From Pseudoalteromonas sp049257235 (lineage in GTDB: Bacteria > Pseudomonadota > Gammaproteobacteria > Enterobacterales > Alteromonadaceae), in the NCBI RefSeq assembly GCF_049257235.1, contig NZ_JBMMUF010000002.1, positions 371,593 to 435,592 on the forward strand: a stretch of DNA of 64,000 nt. The letters run 5' to 3'. Below the pieces are notes generated by a model. The model saw nothing but the letters and a program-made list of their open reading frames with translations. It made no database searches and was not told where the DNA came from. Made by a program: the position numbers and the translations under genes. Numbering within the stretch: position 1 is the first letter of the stretch; every line of letters begins with the position of its first letter. Shown here in pieces: positions 37,634-46,284 of the stretch.

Positions 37634-37661
37634 AAACAAAAAAAGCGCCCAATGGCGCTTT
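37634..37661 (-). terminator. Terminator of the S46 peptidase gene
   Basis: AAAGCGCC-CAAT-GGCGCTTT; on the minus strand a run of seven T follows the stem. It sits 29 bases past the peptidase stop. Confidence 0.85.
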
Positions 37662-37689
37662 GTTATATATAAAATAATTAGCGATGAAA

Positions 37690-39855
37690 TTATTTTACTA
37701 TATGCATTTCATCAAGAAGGTTCTGCGCGTTATCTACGTTTTCCATCACCCACAGCATGTAACGCGTATCGACATGGATAGAGCGATTTAGCGCAGGATC
37801 GTAATCCCAATCGCCGATAATGCTTTCGCTTACACCATCAAACAGCAAGCCGACTAGTTCTGCTTTGCCGTTAAGGGTCGGTGAACCTGAATTACCACCT
37901 GTTGTATCTACTGTGCTTAAGAAGTTCACAGGCACCGAGCCTAATTGCTCGTCTTTGTAACTGCCATAGGCTTTGGCGGCGATTTGCTCCATTTGTGCTG
38001 TTGGTGCATCAAATGGTTCAATACCCGTAAATTTCTCACTGATCCCCTCTAATTTAGTAAATGGCGTGTAATTCACCGCGTCACGTGGTGTGTAGCCTTT
38101 TACCGTGCCATAAGTCACGCGTAGGGTGCTGTTCGCGTCAGCGTATACAGGAAGGCCTTGCTCTTTGTAAAAGGCTATAATGGCAGCCATATACTGAGGG
38201 CGAACGGCATTAAGTTGCCCTGCCAGAGTCTTCTTTTGTTGCTCGCGCTGTTTCATTTCGTCGAATGTGGCTACTGCTAGAGCGATAAAAGGGTCATCAC
38301 TTTGCTTGAATTGCTCAACAGAATGTCCCATCCATTCAAGTCGCTTTTGCTCATCATTTAATGACGTGCTGGCGTACATGTTTGCCAATTTAGAGCGCAG
38401 CTGCGCTTGGTCATAGCCATTGTCTAGACCTAACACTTTATCGAGTGATTTGAGGCGCTTTGATGGCTCAAGCTGCGCATATAAATCAGCAAAATGTGCA
38501 AGTAGTGCCATATCAACTTTGTCATCATAACGACGTGATAGGCTAGTCATAGACGCTTTAAAGCGAGTCATGTCACGTTCTTGATATCCAGGCTCACGCT
38601 GTGCATCGGGCAGTTGTTGTTCATTGGCTAATCGATATAAACGAGTAGCTGTGGACATCATCGCGCTGCGATTCATGTAGCCTAGTACCAAATCAAGCTC
38701 AGAACTTTGCTGAGTTTGCGCGATGAGTTCATCGAGCTCTTTAAGCACTTGCGAATACTGCTTTTTGCGGCTTTTATCTGCGTTGATCCATGCACTTAGT
38801 TGTTCAGCGAGCGTGTCTTTGCGTGCTTGCATGTCTGTTTTTTGGTACGAATTGATCATGCCACCGTAGTTTTTGGCGTAGTTGGCCAGACCCGCGAGTG
38901 TACTTTCATAGGCTATGCGGGCTTTAGAACCCTCAGGAGCGTTATCTTTAATAATCTCAATGGATTGCTCGCGGTATGCCTTTGCTGTGGGGTAAACATG
39001 GGTAAACTGATGAGTTACTTCGCTCGCTGTACGATAGCGATTCGTGCGCCCCGGGTAACCGGTAACCATCACAAAGTCACCTTCTTTAACACCTTTAGCA
39101 CTGACTTTTAGGAACGACTCAGAGCTAAATGGCACGTTGTCTTCACTGAAAGGTGCAGGTTTTCCATCTTTGTTTACATATGCACGATAGAAGGAATAAT
39201 CTCCAGTGTGACGCGGCCACATCCAGTTATCAATGTCGCCACCGAATTTACCAATGCCCATCGCCGGATTGTACACCAAACGTACGTCTTCAATTTCTAA
39301 TGACTTGATGAGGTAATATTCCAAGCCGCCGTGAAAGGTGTACACATTACAGCGATAGCCTTGGTCTTGCTCGCACTGTGATACTAACGATTTCTCGACT
39401 GTTTCAACGGCTTTATAGCGTGCTTGACCGTCCATATTATCGCTAAGCGCTGCATTTACCTTATCAGTTACGTTAGTCACTTGCTCGGTAACATACACAC
39501 GTGAGCCTGGTGAAGCCGGTAATTCTTGATCATAGCTTTTTGCCAAAAAGCCATTGGCTAAAATGTTGTTCTCTGGGGTTGAATTGTATTGGATTGAGCC
39601 ATAAGCACAGTGGTGGTTAGTAACCACAAGACCTTTTGGAGATACAAACGACGCCGTACATCCACCTAAACTTATTACCGCATTCATTGGGAACTCGGTT
39701 AATTTAGAAATATTTTTAGGGTCAATTTCTAACCCTTTTTCTTTTAGTACAGATTCTAGTTCTGGTAGCTGGTGCGGTTGCCACATACCTTCGTCAGCGA
39801 ATGCTGGCATAAGTGTAGAAGCAAGTACTGTAGCGCCAATGATAGATAAACGCAT
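37690..39855 (-). CDS. S46 family dipeptidyl-peptidase (DPP7/DPP11 type)
   Basis: A 721-residue exported serine peptidase that removes N-terminal dipeptides from peptides in the periplasm. The ATG at 39855 follows an AGGAAGAAAC site and gives a clean signal peptide (MRLSIIGATVLASTLMPAFA); the longer frame to 39918 would hide it. The catalytic His is in LVVTNHHCAYGS near residue 80 and the catalytic Ser in TTGGNSGSPTLNG near 656. The residue 18 after the Ser, which sets P1 preference in this family, is Gly (LLFDG), as in DPP7, rather than the Arg of acidic-specific DPP11. A hydrophobic P1 preference is therefore inferred. Confidence 0.92.
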   Translation of the reverse strand: MRLSIIGATVLASTLMPAFADEGMWQPHQLPELESVLKEKGLEIDPKNISKLTEFPMNAVISLGGCTASFVSPKGLVVTNHHCAYGSIQYNSTPENNILANGFLAKSYDQELPASPGSRVYVTEQVTNVTDKVNAALSDNMDGQARYKAVETVEKSLVSQCEQDQGYRCNVYTFHGGLEYYLIKSLEIEDVRLVYNPAMGIGKFGGDIDNWMWPRHTGDYSFYRAYVNKDGKPAPFSEDNVPFSSESFLKVSAKGVKEGDFVMVTGYPGRTNRYRTASEVTHQFTHVYPTAKAYREQSIEIIKDNAPEGSKARIAYESTLAGLANYAKNYGGMINSYQKTDMQARKDTLAEQLSAWINADKSRKKQYSQVLKELDELIAQTQQSSELDLVLGYMNRSAMMSTATRLYRLANEQQLPDAQREPGYQERDMTRFKASMTSLSRRYDDKVDMALLAHFADLYAQLEPSKRLKSLDKVLGLDNGYDQAQLRSKLANMYASTSLNDEQKRLEWMGHSVEQFKQSDDPFIALAVATFDEMKQREQQKKTLAGQLNAVRPQYMAAIIAFYKEQGLPVYADANSTLRVTYGTVKGYTPRDAVNYTPFTKLEGISEKFTGIEPFDAPTAQMEQIAAKAYGSYKDEQLGSVPVNFLSTVDTTGGNSGSPTLNGKAELVGLLFDGVSESIIGDWDYDPALNRSIHVDTRYMLWVMENVDNAQNLLDEMHIVK

Positions 39856-39972
39856 TGTTTCTTCCTGATTTATTGTTATATCGCATGGCAGTTTCGCGTA
39901 CCCAAGTTGTTGGTGCAACTTTTAATTATTTCAGGATATTTCAAGGTGTAAATTTATCGCTACGTAGGGTGC

Positions 39973-39999
39973 AAAAAAGCACGGTATAACCCGTGCTTT
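39973..39999 (-). terminator. Intrinsic terminator of asnB
   Basis: AAAGCACGG-TATAAC-CCGTGCTTT with six T after the stem when read on the minus strand, 26 bases past the asnB stop. Confidence 0.85.
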
Positions 40000-40025
40000 G
40001 TAGGTGTTTAAAGCATCATGAAGAG

Positions 40026-41693
40026 TTAACTTTGATACGCTGAATTATGGATATTAGCCGCGCGACCCGAAGGGTCTGCATTGTTTTGGAATGACTCATC
40101 CCATGCCAGCGCTTCAGGCGTAGAGCAGGCGACTGACTTACCGTGAGGAACACAACGAATAGCACCCCCCCCCGGGAAGTGCTGCTCGAAAATGTTGCGA
40201 TAGAAGTAGGCTTCTTTCGTCTCTGGCGTGTTGATAGGGAACTTATAGTGGGCGTTTTGCATATCTCTGTCGCTCACTTGTTGTTCTACATATTCTTTGA
40301 GCGAATCTATCCAGTTGTAGCCAACGCCATCTGAGAACTGTTCTTTTTGACGCCACAGGACTTCTTCTGGAAGGTAACCCTCAAATGCTTCACGGACAAT
40401 ATGCTTTTCAATACGGCCATCTTTGCACATTTTAGATTCAGGATTAACGCGCATAGCGATATCCACGAACTCTTTGTCTAAGAAAGGTACGCGAGCTTCG
40501 ACGCCCCAAGCAGCCATTGATTTGTTAGCACGCAAACAATCAAACATATGCAATTTAGACACTTTACGATTGAGCTCTTCATGAAATTCCTGTGCATTTG
40601 GCGCTTTGTGGAAATATAAATAACCGCCAAACAATTCGTCCGCACCTTCGCCCGAAAGTACCATTTTAATGCCCATAGCCTTGATCTGGCGAGCCATCAG
40701 ATACATCGGCGTTGAGGCACGTACGGTTGTTACATCGTAGGTTTCTAAGTGATAAATAACCTCTTTTAAAGCGTCTATACCTTGTTGTACGGTGAAATGA
40801 ATCGGATGGTGAATCGTGCCAATGTCATTCGCTACTTTTGCAGCCGCTGCCAAGTCAGGTGAACCTTCTAAGCCAATAGAAAAAGAGTGGAGCTTGGGCC
40901 ACCATGCATCACTGGCATCGTCATCTTCAACGCGTTTCGCCGCAAACTTTTGGGTGATGGCAGAGATCACTGAAGAATCCAAACCACCCGAGAGTAAAAC
41001 ACCGTAAGGCACATCACACATCAGTTGGCGCTTCACTGCAGCTTCGAGACCGTCTTTGACTTCTTGAGCAGACGCTGGGTTCGCCTTCACTGCATCAAAT
41101 TCTTGCCAATCTCGCTGATAATAAGGGGTGTATTCGCCAACGTCACTGTCAAGGAAGTGCCCTGGAGGAAATTCCTCTATGTGGTTGCAAACTGGTACGA
41201 GTGCTTTTAATTCGCTCGCGACGTAAAAGTTACCATGCTCATCACGGCCGGTATACAGCGGCACGATGCCGATGTGGTCGCGTCCAATCAAATATTTATC
41301 TTTGTGTTCGTCATACAAGCAAAAAGCGAAAATACCATTGAGGTCGTCTAGGAATTGATTTCCTTTTTGCTCATACAGCGCCAAAATGACTTCACAATCA
41401 CTTTGCGTTTGAAATTCAAACTCAATGTCTAAGTTAGCAGCGAGTTGCTTGTGGTTATAAATCTCACCATTAACGGCAAGTACATGGGTTTTACTTGGGT
41501 TGAATAGGGGCTGCGCACCACTTTGTACACCTACAATGGCTAACCGCTCGTGTACAAGAATCGCTTTGTCACTGCTGTATACACCCGACCAATCAGGTCC
41601 ACGGTGACGCAGTAACTTAGACATGTCGATTGCTTGCTCTCTTAATCGCTCGACGTTGGACTTGATATCCAACACCCCAAAAATTGAACACAT
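40026..41693 (-). CDS. asnB: Asparagine synthetase B (glutamine-hydrolysing)
   Basis: Makes asparagine from aspartate, glutamine and ATP. It has 555 residues (554 in E. coli). Cys2 after the initiator Met (MCSIFGVLDI) is the glutaminase nucleophile. The PP-loop is LLSGGLDSSVISAI near residue 235, and VLSGEGADELFGGY and SMAAWGVEARVPFLDKEF are synthetase signatures. The coding strand carries nine consecutive G near codon 507 (40165-40173), encoding FPGGGAIRCVPHG. Replication slippage there would truncate the last 45 or so residues. Confidence 0.97.
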   Translation of the reverse strand: MCSIFGVLDIKSNVERLREQAIDMSKLLRHRGPDWSGVYSSDKAILVHERLAIVGVQSGAQPLFNPSKTHVLAVNGEIYNHKQLAANLDIEFEFQTQSDCEVILALYEQKGNQFLDDLNGIFAFCLYDEHKDKYLIGRDHIGIVPLYTGRDEHGNFYVASELKALVPVCNHIEEFPPGHFLDSDVGEYTPYYQRDWQEFDAVKANPASAQEVKDGLEAAVKRQLMCDVPYGVLLSGGLDSSVISAITQKFAAKRVEDDDASDAWWPKLHSFSIGLEGSPDLAAAAKVANDIGTIHHPIHFTVQQGIDALKEVIYHLETYDVTTVRASTPMYLMARQIKAMGIKMVLSGEGADELFGGYLYFHKAPNAQEFHEELNRKVSKLHMFDCLRANKSMAAWGVEARVPFLDKEFVDIAMRVNPESKMCKDGRIEKHIVREAFEGYLPEEVLWRQKEQFSDGVGYNWIDSLKEYVEQQVSDRDMQNAHYKFPINTPETKEAYFYRNIFEQHFPGGGAIRCVPHGKSVACSTPEALAWDESFQNNADPSGRAANIHNSAYQS

Positions 41694-41800
41694 ACTGGAT
41701 TTTCCTCATTCCTGTTACTTCTTCCCCTCATTTTTAACAGAAAAGAAATGCCAAGTCACACGGCTTAGAGGCTTTAATTTGTAAAATTTATCTATTTACA

Positions 41801-41827
41801 ATGTGCATGAGAAAAAATCATGCACAT
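41801..41827. other. Perfect 10-base inverted repeat between pxpC and asnB
   Basis: ATGTGCATGA-GAAAAAA-TCATGCACAT. It lies 68 bases past the pxpC stop and 108 bases upstream of asnB. No T-run follows on either strand, so it may be an asnB operator or a processing hairpin rather than a standard terminator. Confidence 0.5.
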
Positions 41828-41894
41828 CAACAGGTCTGTAGTATTGAGCTTGGTGGCTGAGTATACAGGGCTAACCTTTAACCCAGCACCACAG

Positions 41895-42836
41895 CTAACG
41901 GGACAACTGATATCGCGTGGCGATACGTAATTTATTGAAATGAATATAATGATCAGCGTTCATTTGGGCAGCTTGTTCAGCAGTGATTGCTTTAAATTCA
42001 ATTGAGTCGCCACCTCGTAATTGCCCAAGCCGAGATAAATCAGCAGCAATAACTTGGCCGATAATGGGGTATCCACCCGTTGTTTGGCAGTCATTGAGTA
42101 ACACGATAGGCTCACCACTGGGGGGTAATTGTATTGTTCCAGGGCTCACGGCAGTACTGCGGATACTCAAACAATGGCGCAACGAACACAGTTGATTACT
42201 TGGGGTTAATCGCAAACCCATACGATTGCTCTGGGCTCCTATGGACCATGTGTCATGACATAATTGTTCGACAACGTTTTTTGTTAATCCATGTTCGCGT
42301 GGCTCGATGATAAAGTGAATAGGACCTTCTCTGGATGGCAATTGTGCGCCCACTTTGACAAACTCGCTTGTGTCACTGGTGTACGATAGGGTGTCGCTGC
42401 TTTGTAGCAGATGCCCTTGACTTAGCCCGAAGCCAGCCATTATGTCTGTACTGGCGCTACCTAGAATGGCTTGTGTTTTGAAACCACCGCTTATTGCTAA
42501 ATAACAACGTAAACCCTGTGTGCCTGTGGCGAAGGTAAGTTGCTGGTGGGCTTTGGCAGTGTAATTCCACCCACAGTATAGTTTTTGACCATCGAGATTG
42601 GCATTCATATCAGCCCCGCATAACGCAAAGTGTGTGGGGGCCGTGAATGTGAATGATGCCATACCTAAGGTGATCTCTAATACCGGCGTATTTTCATCAT
42701 TGCCCAATAGTATGTTGGCGATACGCATTGCGTCAGCGTCTGCGGCACCACATTGACTGATACCAAGATGACGATGACCGAAGCGCCCAAAGTCTTGAAT
42801 GCTTAGTTGAGGACCTGATTTGATAATCTCGAGCAT
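41895..42836 (-). CDS. pxpC: 5-oxoprolinase subunit PxpC (KipA family)
   Basis: A 313-residue protein of the biotin-dependent carboxyltransferase-like (urea amidolyase C/KipA) family. Signatures are the N-terminal IKSGPQLSIQDFGRFGHRHLG, the middle LRCYLAISGG, and PSGEPIVLLNDCQTTGGYPIIGQV near residue 230. With PxpA and PxpB it opens 5-oxoproline to glutamate using ATP. It shares one base with pxpB, so the two are translationally coupled. No pxpA is present in the window. Confidence 0.92.
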   Translation of the reverse strand: MLEIIKSGPQLSIQDFGRFGHRHLGISQCGAADADAMRIANILLGNDENTPVLEITLGMASFTFTAPTHFALCGADMNANLDGQKLYCGWNYTAKAHQQLTFATGTQGLRCYLAISGGFKTQAILGSASTDIMAGFGLSQGHLLQSSDTLSYTSDTSEFVKVGAQLPSREGPIHFIIEPREHGLTKNVVEQLCHDTWSIGAQSNRMGLRLTPSNQLCSLRHCLSIRSTAVSPGTIQLPPSGEPIVLLNDCQTTGGYPIIGQVIAADLSRLGQLRGGDSIEFKAITAEQAAQMNADHYIHFNKLRIATRYQLSR

Positions 42837-43501
42837 TACTTAGCCTCCACAAAGCGCACCGTATCTCCTGGGCGTAACAGCGAAGCTGGAGTACGATTAA
42901 TGTCAAATAACCTTACATGAGTAGAACCAATAATGTGCCAGCCTCCCGGAGAGTTTGCCGGGTAGACCGCTGTTTTATCCGCTGCTATGGCAACACTGCC
43001 TTTGGGGACTTGCGTACGAGGTTGTGCCAAGCGCGGTAATTGAATTGATTTTATGACACCGCTCATATAAGCAAACCCAGGTTGAAATCCGAGGAAATCG
43101 ACGTCATACGTTACACTACAGTGTGCTTCGATAACCTGCGCAGTGCTCATGTTGCATTGCTCAGCGACTGTCTCAAGATCAAGACCGACACTCCCACCAT
43201 ACTCAACGGGGATCACGTGGTGCTGGGTGTTTAAGTCGTCATCCTCAAATGCGTGCCACTGAGCTAATGCGCATTGCTGTAACTGTGCTACGTCACACTC
43301 TTGACGAGTGTACAGTGTGAGACTTTCATCTGCGCTTACTGCGTCAATAACATCGTCTAAGGCATAACACATGCCTGCCACATAATTAATGAGACGTTGT
43401 TTATGCTTATGCGTGAGCTCAGTAATGCCAAAGCAGTCAATGACCAAGGTAGTGTCATCAATTACATATACGTCAGGAGAGGGTAGCTTGCTCGGCTTCA
43501 T
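42836..43501 (-). CDS. pxpB: 5-oxoprolinase subunit PxpB (KipI family)
   Basis: A 221-residue member of the allophanate hydrolase subunit 1/KipI family. FLGFQPGFAYMSGV, RTQVPKGSVAIAADKTAVYPANSPGGWHIIGST (residues 166-198) and LLRPGDTVRFV are diagnostic. The N-terminal 85 residues are divergent, as is common. It forms a complex with PxpC encoded immediately downstream. The preceding MFS gene ends 69 bases upstream on the same strand, so the three may be cotranscribed. Confidence 0.91.
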   Translation of the reverse strand: MKPSKLPSPDVYVIDDTTLVIDCFGITELTHKHKQRLINYVAGMCYALDDVIDAVSADESLTLYTRQECDVAQLQQCALAQWHAFEDDDLNTQHHVIPVEYGGSVGLDLETVAEQCNMSTAQVIEAHCSVTYDVDFLGFQPGFAYMSGVIKSIQLPRLAQPRTQVPKGSVAIAADKTAVYPANSPGGWHIIGSTHVRLFDINRTPASLLRPGDTVRFVEAK

Positions 43502-43570
43502 TTATATTCCTTGTTCGAATCACGACCACAATGAGTGAAATAATCTATTAATTAATAGGTTGCAGTATTT

Positions 43571-44872
43571 TTAAACTTTGGGCAATGCAAACGCGCTGAG
43601 CGCTCCACCTGCGCCCATCGCGCTATACAATAAAATGAGTTCGCTATGACTAAGCCACTGACTCATAAAACCCAAGCTACCAAATGCTAATAGACACACA
43701 CCAATGACGGTATTGCTGACTGCGACGTAATCCGTGCGTTGATTACCCTGTGCCATATCGACTAAATAGGTCTTTCTGCCTAAACGTACACCCTGATGTG
43801 CGATGGTAAGGAAAAAATACATCAAAGGAATGAAGTATGCGGTTGATAACAGTGTGGGATTTATTGCGGCAACAATAAAAATAACGAGGCCATTGAAACT
43901 CACAAATAAAGCACTGAGCACAAGCACATGTTTAGCACTACGATCACTGAGTTTGCCCCAAAACGGTCCGGATATCAGCGATGCTAATCCGGATAATGCT
44001 ATAAATAACGCCAACGTTGAAAGAGCGTTATTGTGTTCACTGGCTAAGATAATATAAAACGGAGCGCTCAGCGCAGAGCAAAGCAACAATGCGCGTGTAA
44101 AAACAAAATGGGCGAATTTTTTATCGGTTTTGAGCAAGCTCAATTTTTTAAGTGCATGCAGCAGACCATTGCTACCACCGGAGGTTTCTCCCTTAAACTC
44201 TGCAATTTGAGCATATACGATGGCCGCTATAACCCACATTAATGCACCGCAGGCCAGTGCAATGGTCACGGCGTAAAGACCGCCTAGCTGTTGTAAATAC
44301 CATAATGCACTGCCAAAGAGGATCGTCGCCAAACCTGCAGCGCTTGCTGCGTATCCAGATAGACCACCACGCTGGTTTTTGGGAATGCATTTACCGAGCA
44401 CGTCCTTTGCAGCGACTGAATTGAATCCCCTTGCCAATGAAAACAACACTAGCAAGGCGATAATGGCGAAGCCAGCTGGTCGTCCATCAAGATTAAGCGC
44501 AACAATTACCATAGCCAAAATGCACAGAGCTTGGACGAGGGCTCCGTACACCCACACCCATTTACGCACGGGTAATGCACGTACATAGTTAGCAATTGCA
44601 AGTTGCGGTAATAGCGAGCCTGATTCGCGGATAGGCACTAACCACGCTACAAACGTACTGGGTACGTTTAATGCCTGCAGTAACCAAGGCAATGTGACTT
44701 TAGGGTTTAACATAGCATCGGCAAATTTGCTTAGTATCTGTGCTAAAAGCATGACAACGTAATTTTTTGCTACATATTGGCATGCGTCGTCATCAATTCC
44801 CTTGCAAGCGCGAGCATCTTCCTCGTTAGCAAGTCGGGCGTAAAGTTGTTCTTTTGTTACTTTAGCTTTCAT
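43571..44872 (-). CDS. MFS family transporter
   Basis: A 433-residue carrier with about 12 predicted membrane helices starting near residue 33, after a charged cytoplasmic N-terminus (KVTKEQLYARLANEEDARACKG). RGGLSGYAASAAGLATILFG and WGKLSDRSAKHVLVL are loop motifs; the second corresponds to the MFS loop-2/3 or 8/9 D-R signature. It is upstream of pxpB on the same strand, so transport of oxoproline, a peptide or an amino-acid derivative is a possible inference. The substrate cannot be assigned from sequence. Confidence 0.85.
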   Translation of the reverse strand: MKAKVTKEQLYARLANEEDARACKGIDDDACQYVAKNYVVMLLAQILSKFADAMLNPKVTLPWLLQALNVPSTFVAWLVPIRESGSLLPQLAIANYVRALPVRKWVWVYGALVQALCILAMVIVALNLDGRPAGFAIIALLVLFSLARGFNSVAAKDVLGKCIPKNQRGGLSGYAASAAGLATILFGSALWYLQQLGGLYAVTIALACGALMWVIAAIVYAQIAEFKGETSGGSNGLLHALKKLSLLKTDKKFAHFVFTRALLLCSALSAPFYIILASEHNNALSTLALFIALSGLASLISGPFWGKLSDRSAKHVLVLSALFVSFNGLVIFIVAAINPTLLSTAYFIPLMYFFLTIAHQGVRLGRKTYLVDMAQGNQRTDYVAVSNTVIGVCLLAFGSLGFMSQWLSHSELILLYSAMGAGGALSAFALPKV

Positions 44873-44977
44873 AAATGCTGCGAATTATTTGTTCAGTTAT
44901 ACGGTCATCTAAAAACATATCGATTTCGTATGCAAATTTAGAGTGCGCGATATTAGTGTTAGTGTAGTGAGGTGAGA

Positions 44978-46279
44978 ATGTTTAACAAGTTGTTTTTTAG
45001 TGTTATTTTTGTATTCCTCGGTCTGGGTCTTGCGCTCTTAGGCCATGCGCAGTCCCCAAGAGTAAATAGCTCTGACATGACAGATGCAACGCAACATATA
45101 GTGCTGGGTGCAGGGTGTTTTTGGGGTGTCGAAAAGCGATTTGAGGCGCTAGAGGGCGTGATTAACGCTGAGTCTGGTTATGCAGACGGCAATGGATTTA
45201 AACCCACTTATCAGAACATCATCTCATCCAAACGTCGTTTTGACCCTAACAATTACGCTGAGGTGGTGCGTGTTACCTTCAATGCCAATATGGTGAGCTT
45301 AGAGCAGATTTTGCAGTTTTATTTTGAACAGCACGACCCAACGCAGGTAAATCGTCAAGGTAATGACAAAGGCACGCAGTATCGCTCTACAATACTCACT
45401 TACAATGATGAGCAAGTTGCGATAGCCAATGCAGTGAAGGCGCAGTATCAGGCTTTGTTAAGTGCAGCAGGTTATGGCCAAATCGCGACCGTCATTAAGC
45501 CGTTGGATGCATTTCACCTAGCTGAGCAATATCACCAAGACTATTTGCAGAAGAATCCCAATGGTTATTGCCCTGACCACTCAACAGGCGTGCGCTTTAC
45601 AAAACAGCACGATGAAAAAGTAGATAATTCAGCATTATTGGTTGGCAAGCATATCGTGGTGTTGGACTCGCGTAGCTATTGTCCGTATTGTGAAAAATTC
45701 AAATCCGAGGTCTTAGCGCACTATCAAGGGACTATTGATGTACATCTTCGATACGCATCACAATTAGATGGATTAACCATTACGTCACCGACGTTTGCCA
45801 CTCCAACTATCTTGTTTATAGAAAACGGCAAAGAAGCCGCCGGTTACCAAGGTTATATGGAGCCACAGCTATTCTATAAAGCATTAGGTGCTTTTAAACT
45901 CGGTAATAGTGAAGCGTATAGAGTTGCGTTTAATCAAGGTACGGATAATCGTTTTTGTAAGGAATATGAAATATTTAAAAACACACCAGATGGGGTATTT
46001 GTGGATAAACTCTCCGGTGCGCCTTTGTTTGATACGCGAGATAGATTCAACTCAGGGACTGGCTGGTTGTCATTTACACGCCCTGTGAAGGGGCAAGTAA
46101 CTAGACACGACGATAATAGTTATGGCATGCAGCGTATTGAGATCCGTTCAAAATCAAGCGGCATTCATTTAGGCCATGTATTTGAAAACGAAGGGCCTGG
46201 TGGCAAACCACGTTATTGTATTAATGCCACAGTGTTGGAATTTATGCCTCGCGCAGAGCATGAAGCAAAAACGATGTAA
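44978..46279 (+). CDS. Exported MsrA-glutaredoxin-MsrB fusion methionine sulfoxide reductase
   Basis: A 433-residue fusion that repairs both stereoisomers of methionine sulfoxide. The ATG at 44978 follows GTGAGG; a GTG six bases upstream is the alternative. Residues 1-24 form a signal peptide or anchor. MsrA (about 40-190) has the active site LGAGCFWGVE, with YRSTILTY and SGYADG signatures. A glutaredoxin-like domain (about 215-305) has SRSYCPYCEKF with a CPYC motif and FATPTILFIENGK. MsrB (about 320-430) has GTGWLSFTRPV, GIHLGHVF and the catalytic Cys in PRYCINATVLEFM; the zinc-binding CxxC pairs are absent. The central domain could recycle both ends without external thioredoxin. Confidence 0.9.
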   Translation: MFNKLFFSVIFVFLGLGLALLGHAQSPRVNSSDMTDATQHIVLGAGCFWGVEKRFEALEGVINAESGYADGNGFKPTYQNIISSKRRFDPNNYAEVVRVTFNANMVSLEQILQFYFEQHDPTQVNRQGNDKGTQYRSTILTYNDEQVAIANAVKAQYQALLSAAGYGQIATVIKPLDAFHLAEQYHQDYLQKNPNGYCPDHSTGVRFTKQHDEKVDNSALLVGKHIVVLDSRSYCPYCEKFKSEVLAHYQGTIDVHLRYASQLDGLTITSPTFATPTILFIENGKEAAGYQGYMEPQLFYKALGAFKLGNSEAYRVAFNQGTDNRFCKEYEIFKNTPDGVFVDKLSGAPLFDTRDRFNSGTGWLSFTRPVKGQVTRHDDNSYGMQRIEIRSKSSGIHLGHVFENEGPGGKPRYCINATVLEFMPRAEHEAKTM

Positions 46280-46284
46280 GGCAG

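Noticed and set aside
39856..39918. 21-residue extension of the S46 peptidase
   Set aside because: It would place polar residues before an obvious signal peptide; the AGGAAG site precedes ATG 39855.
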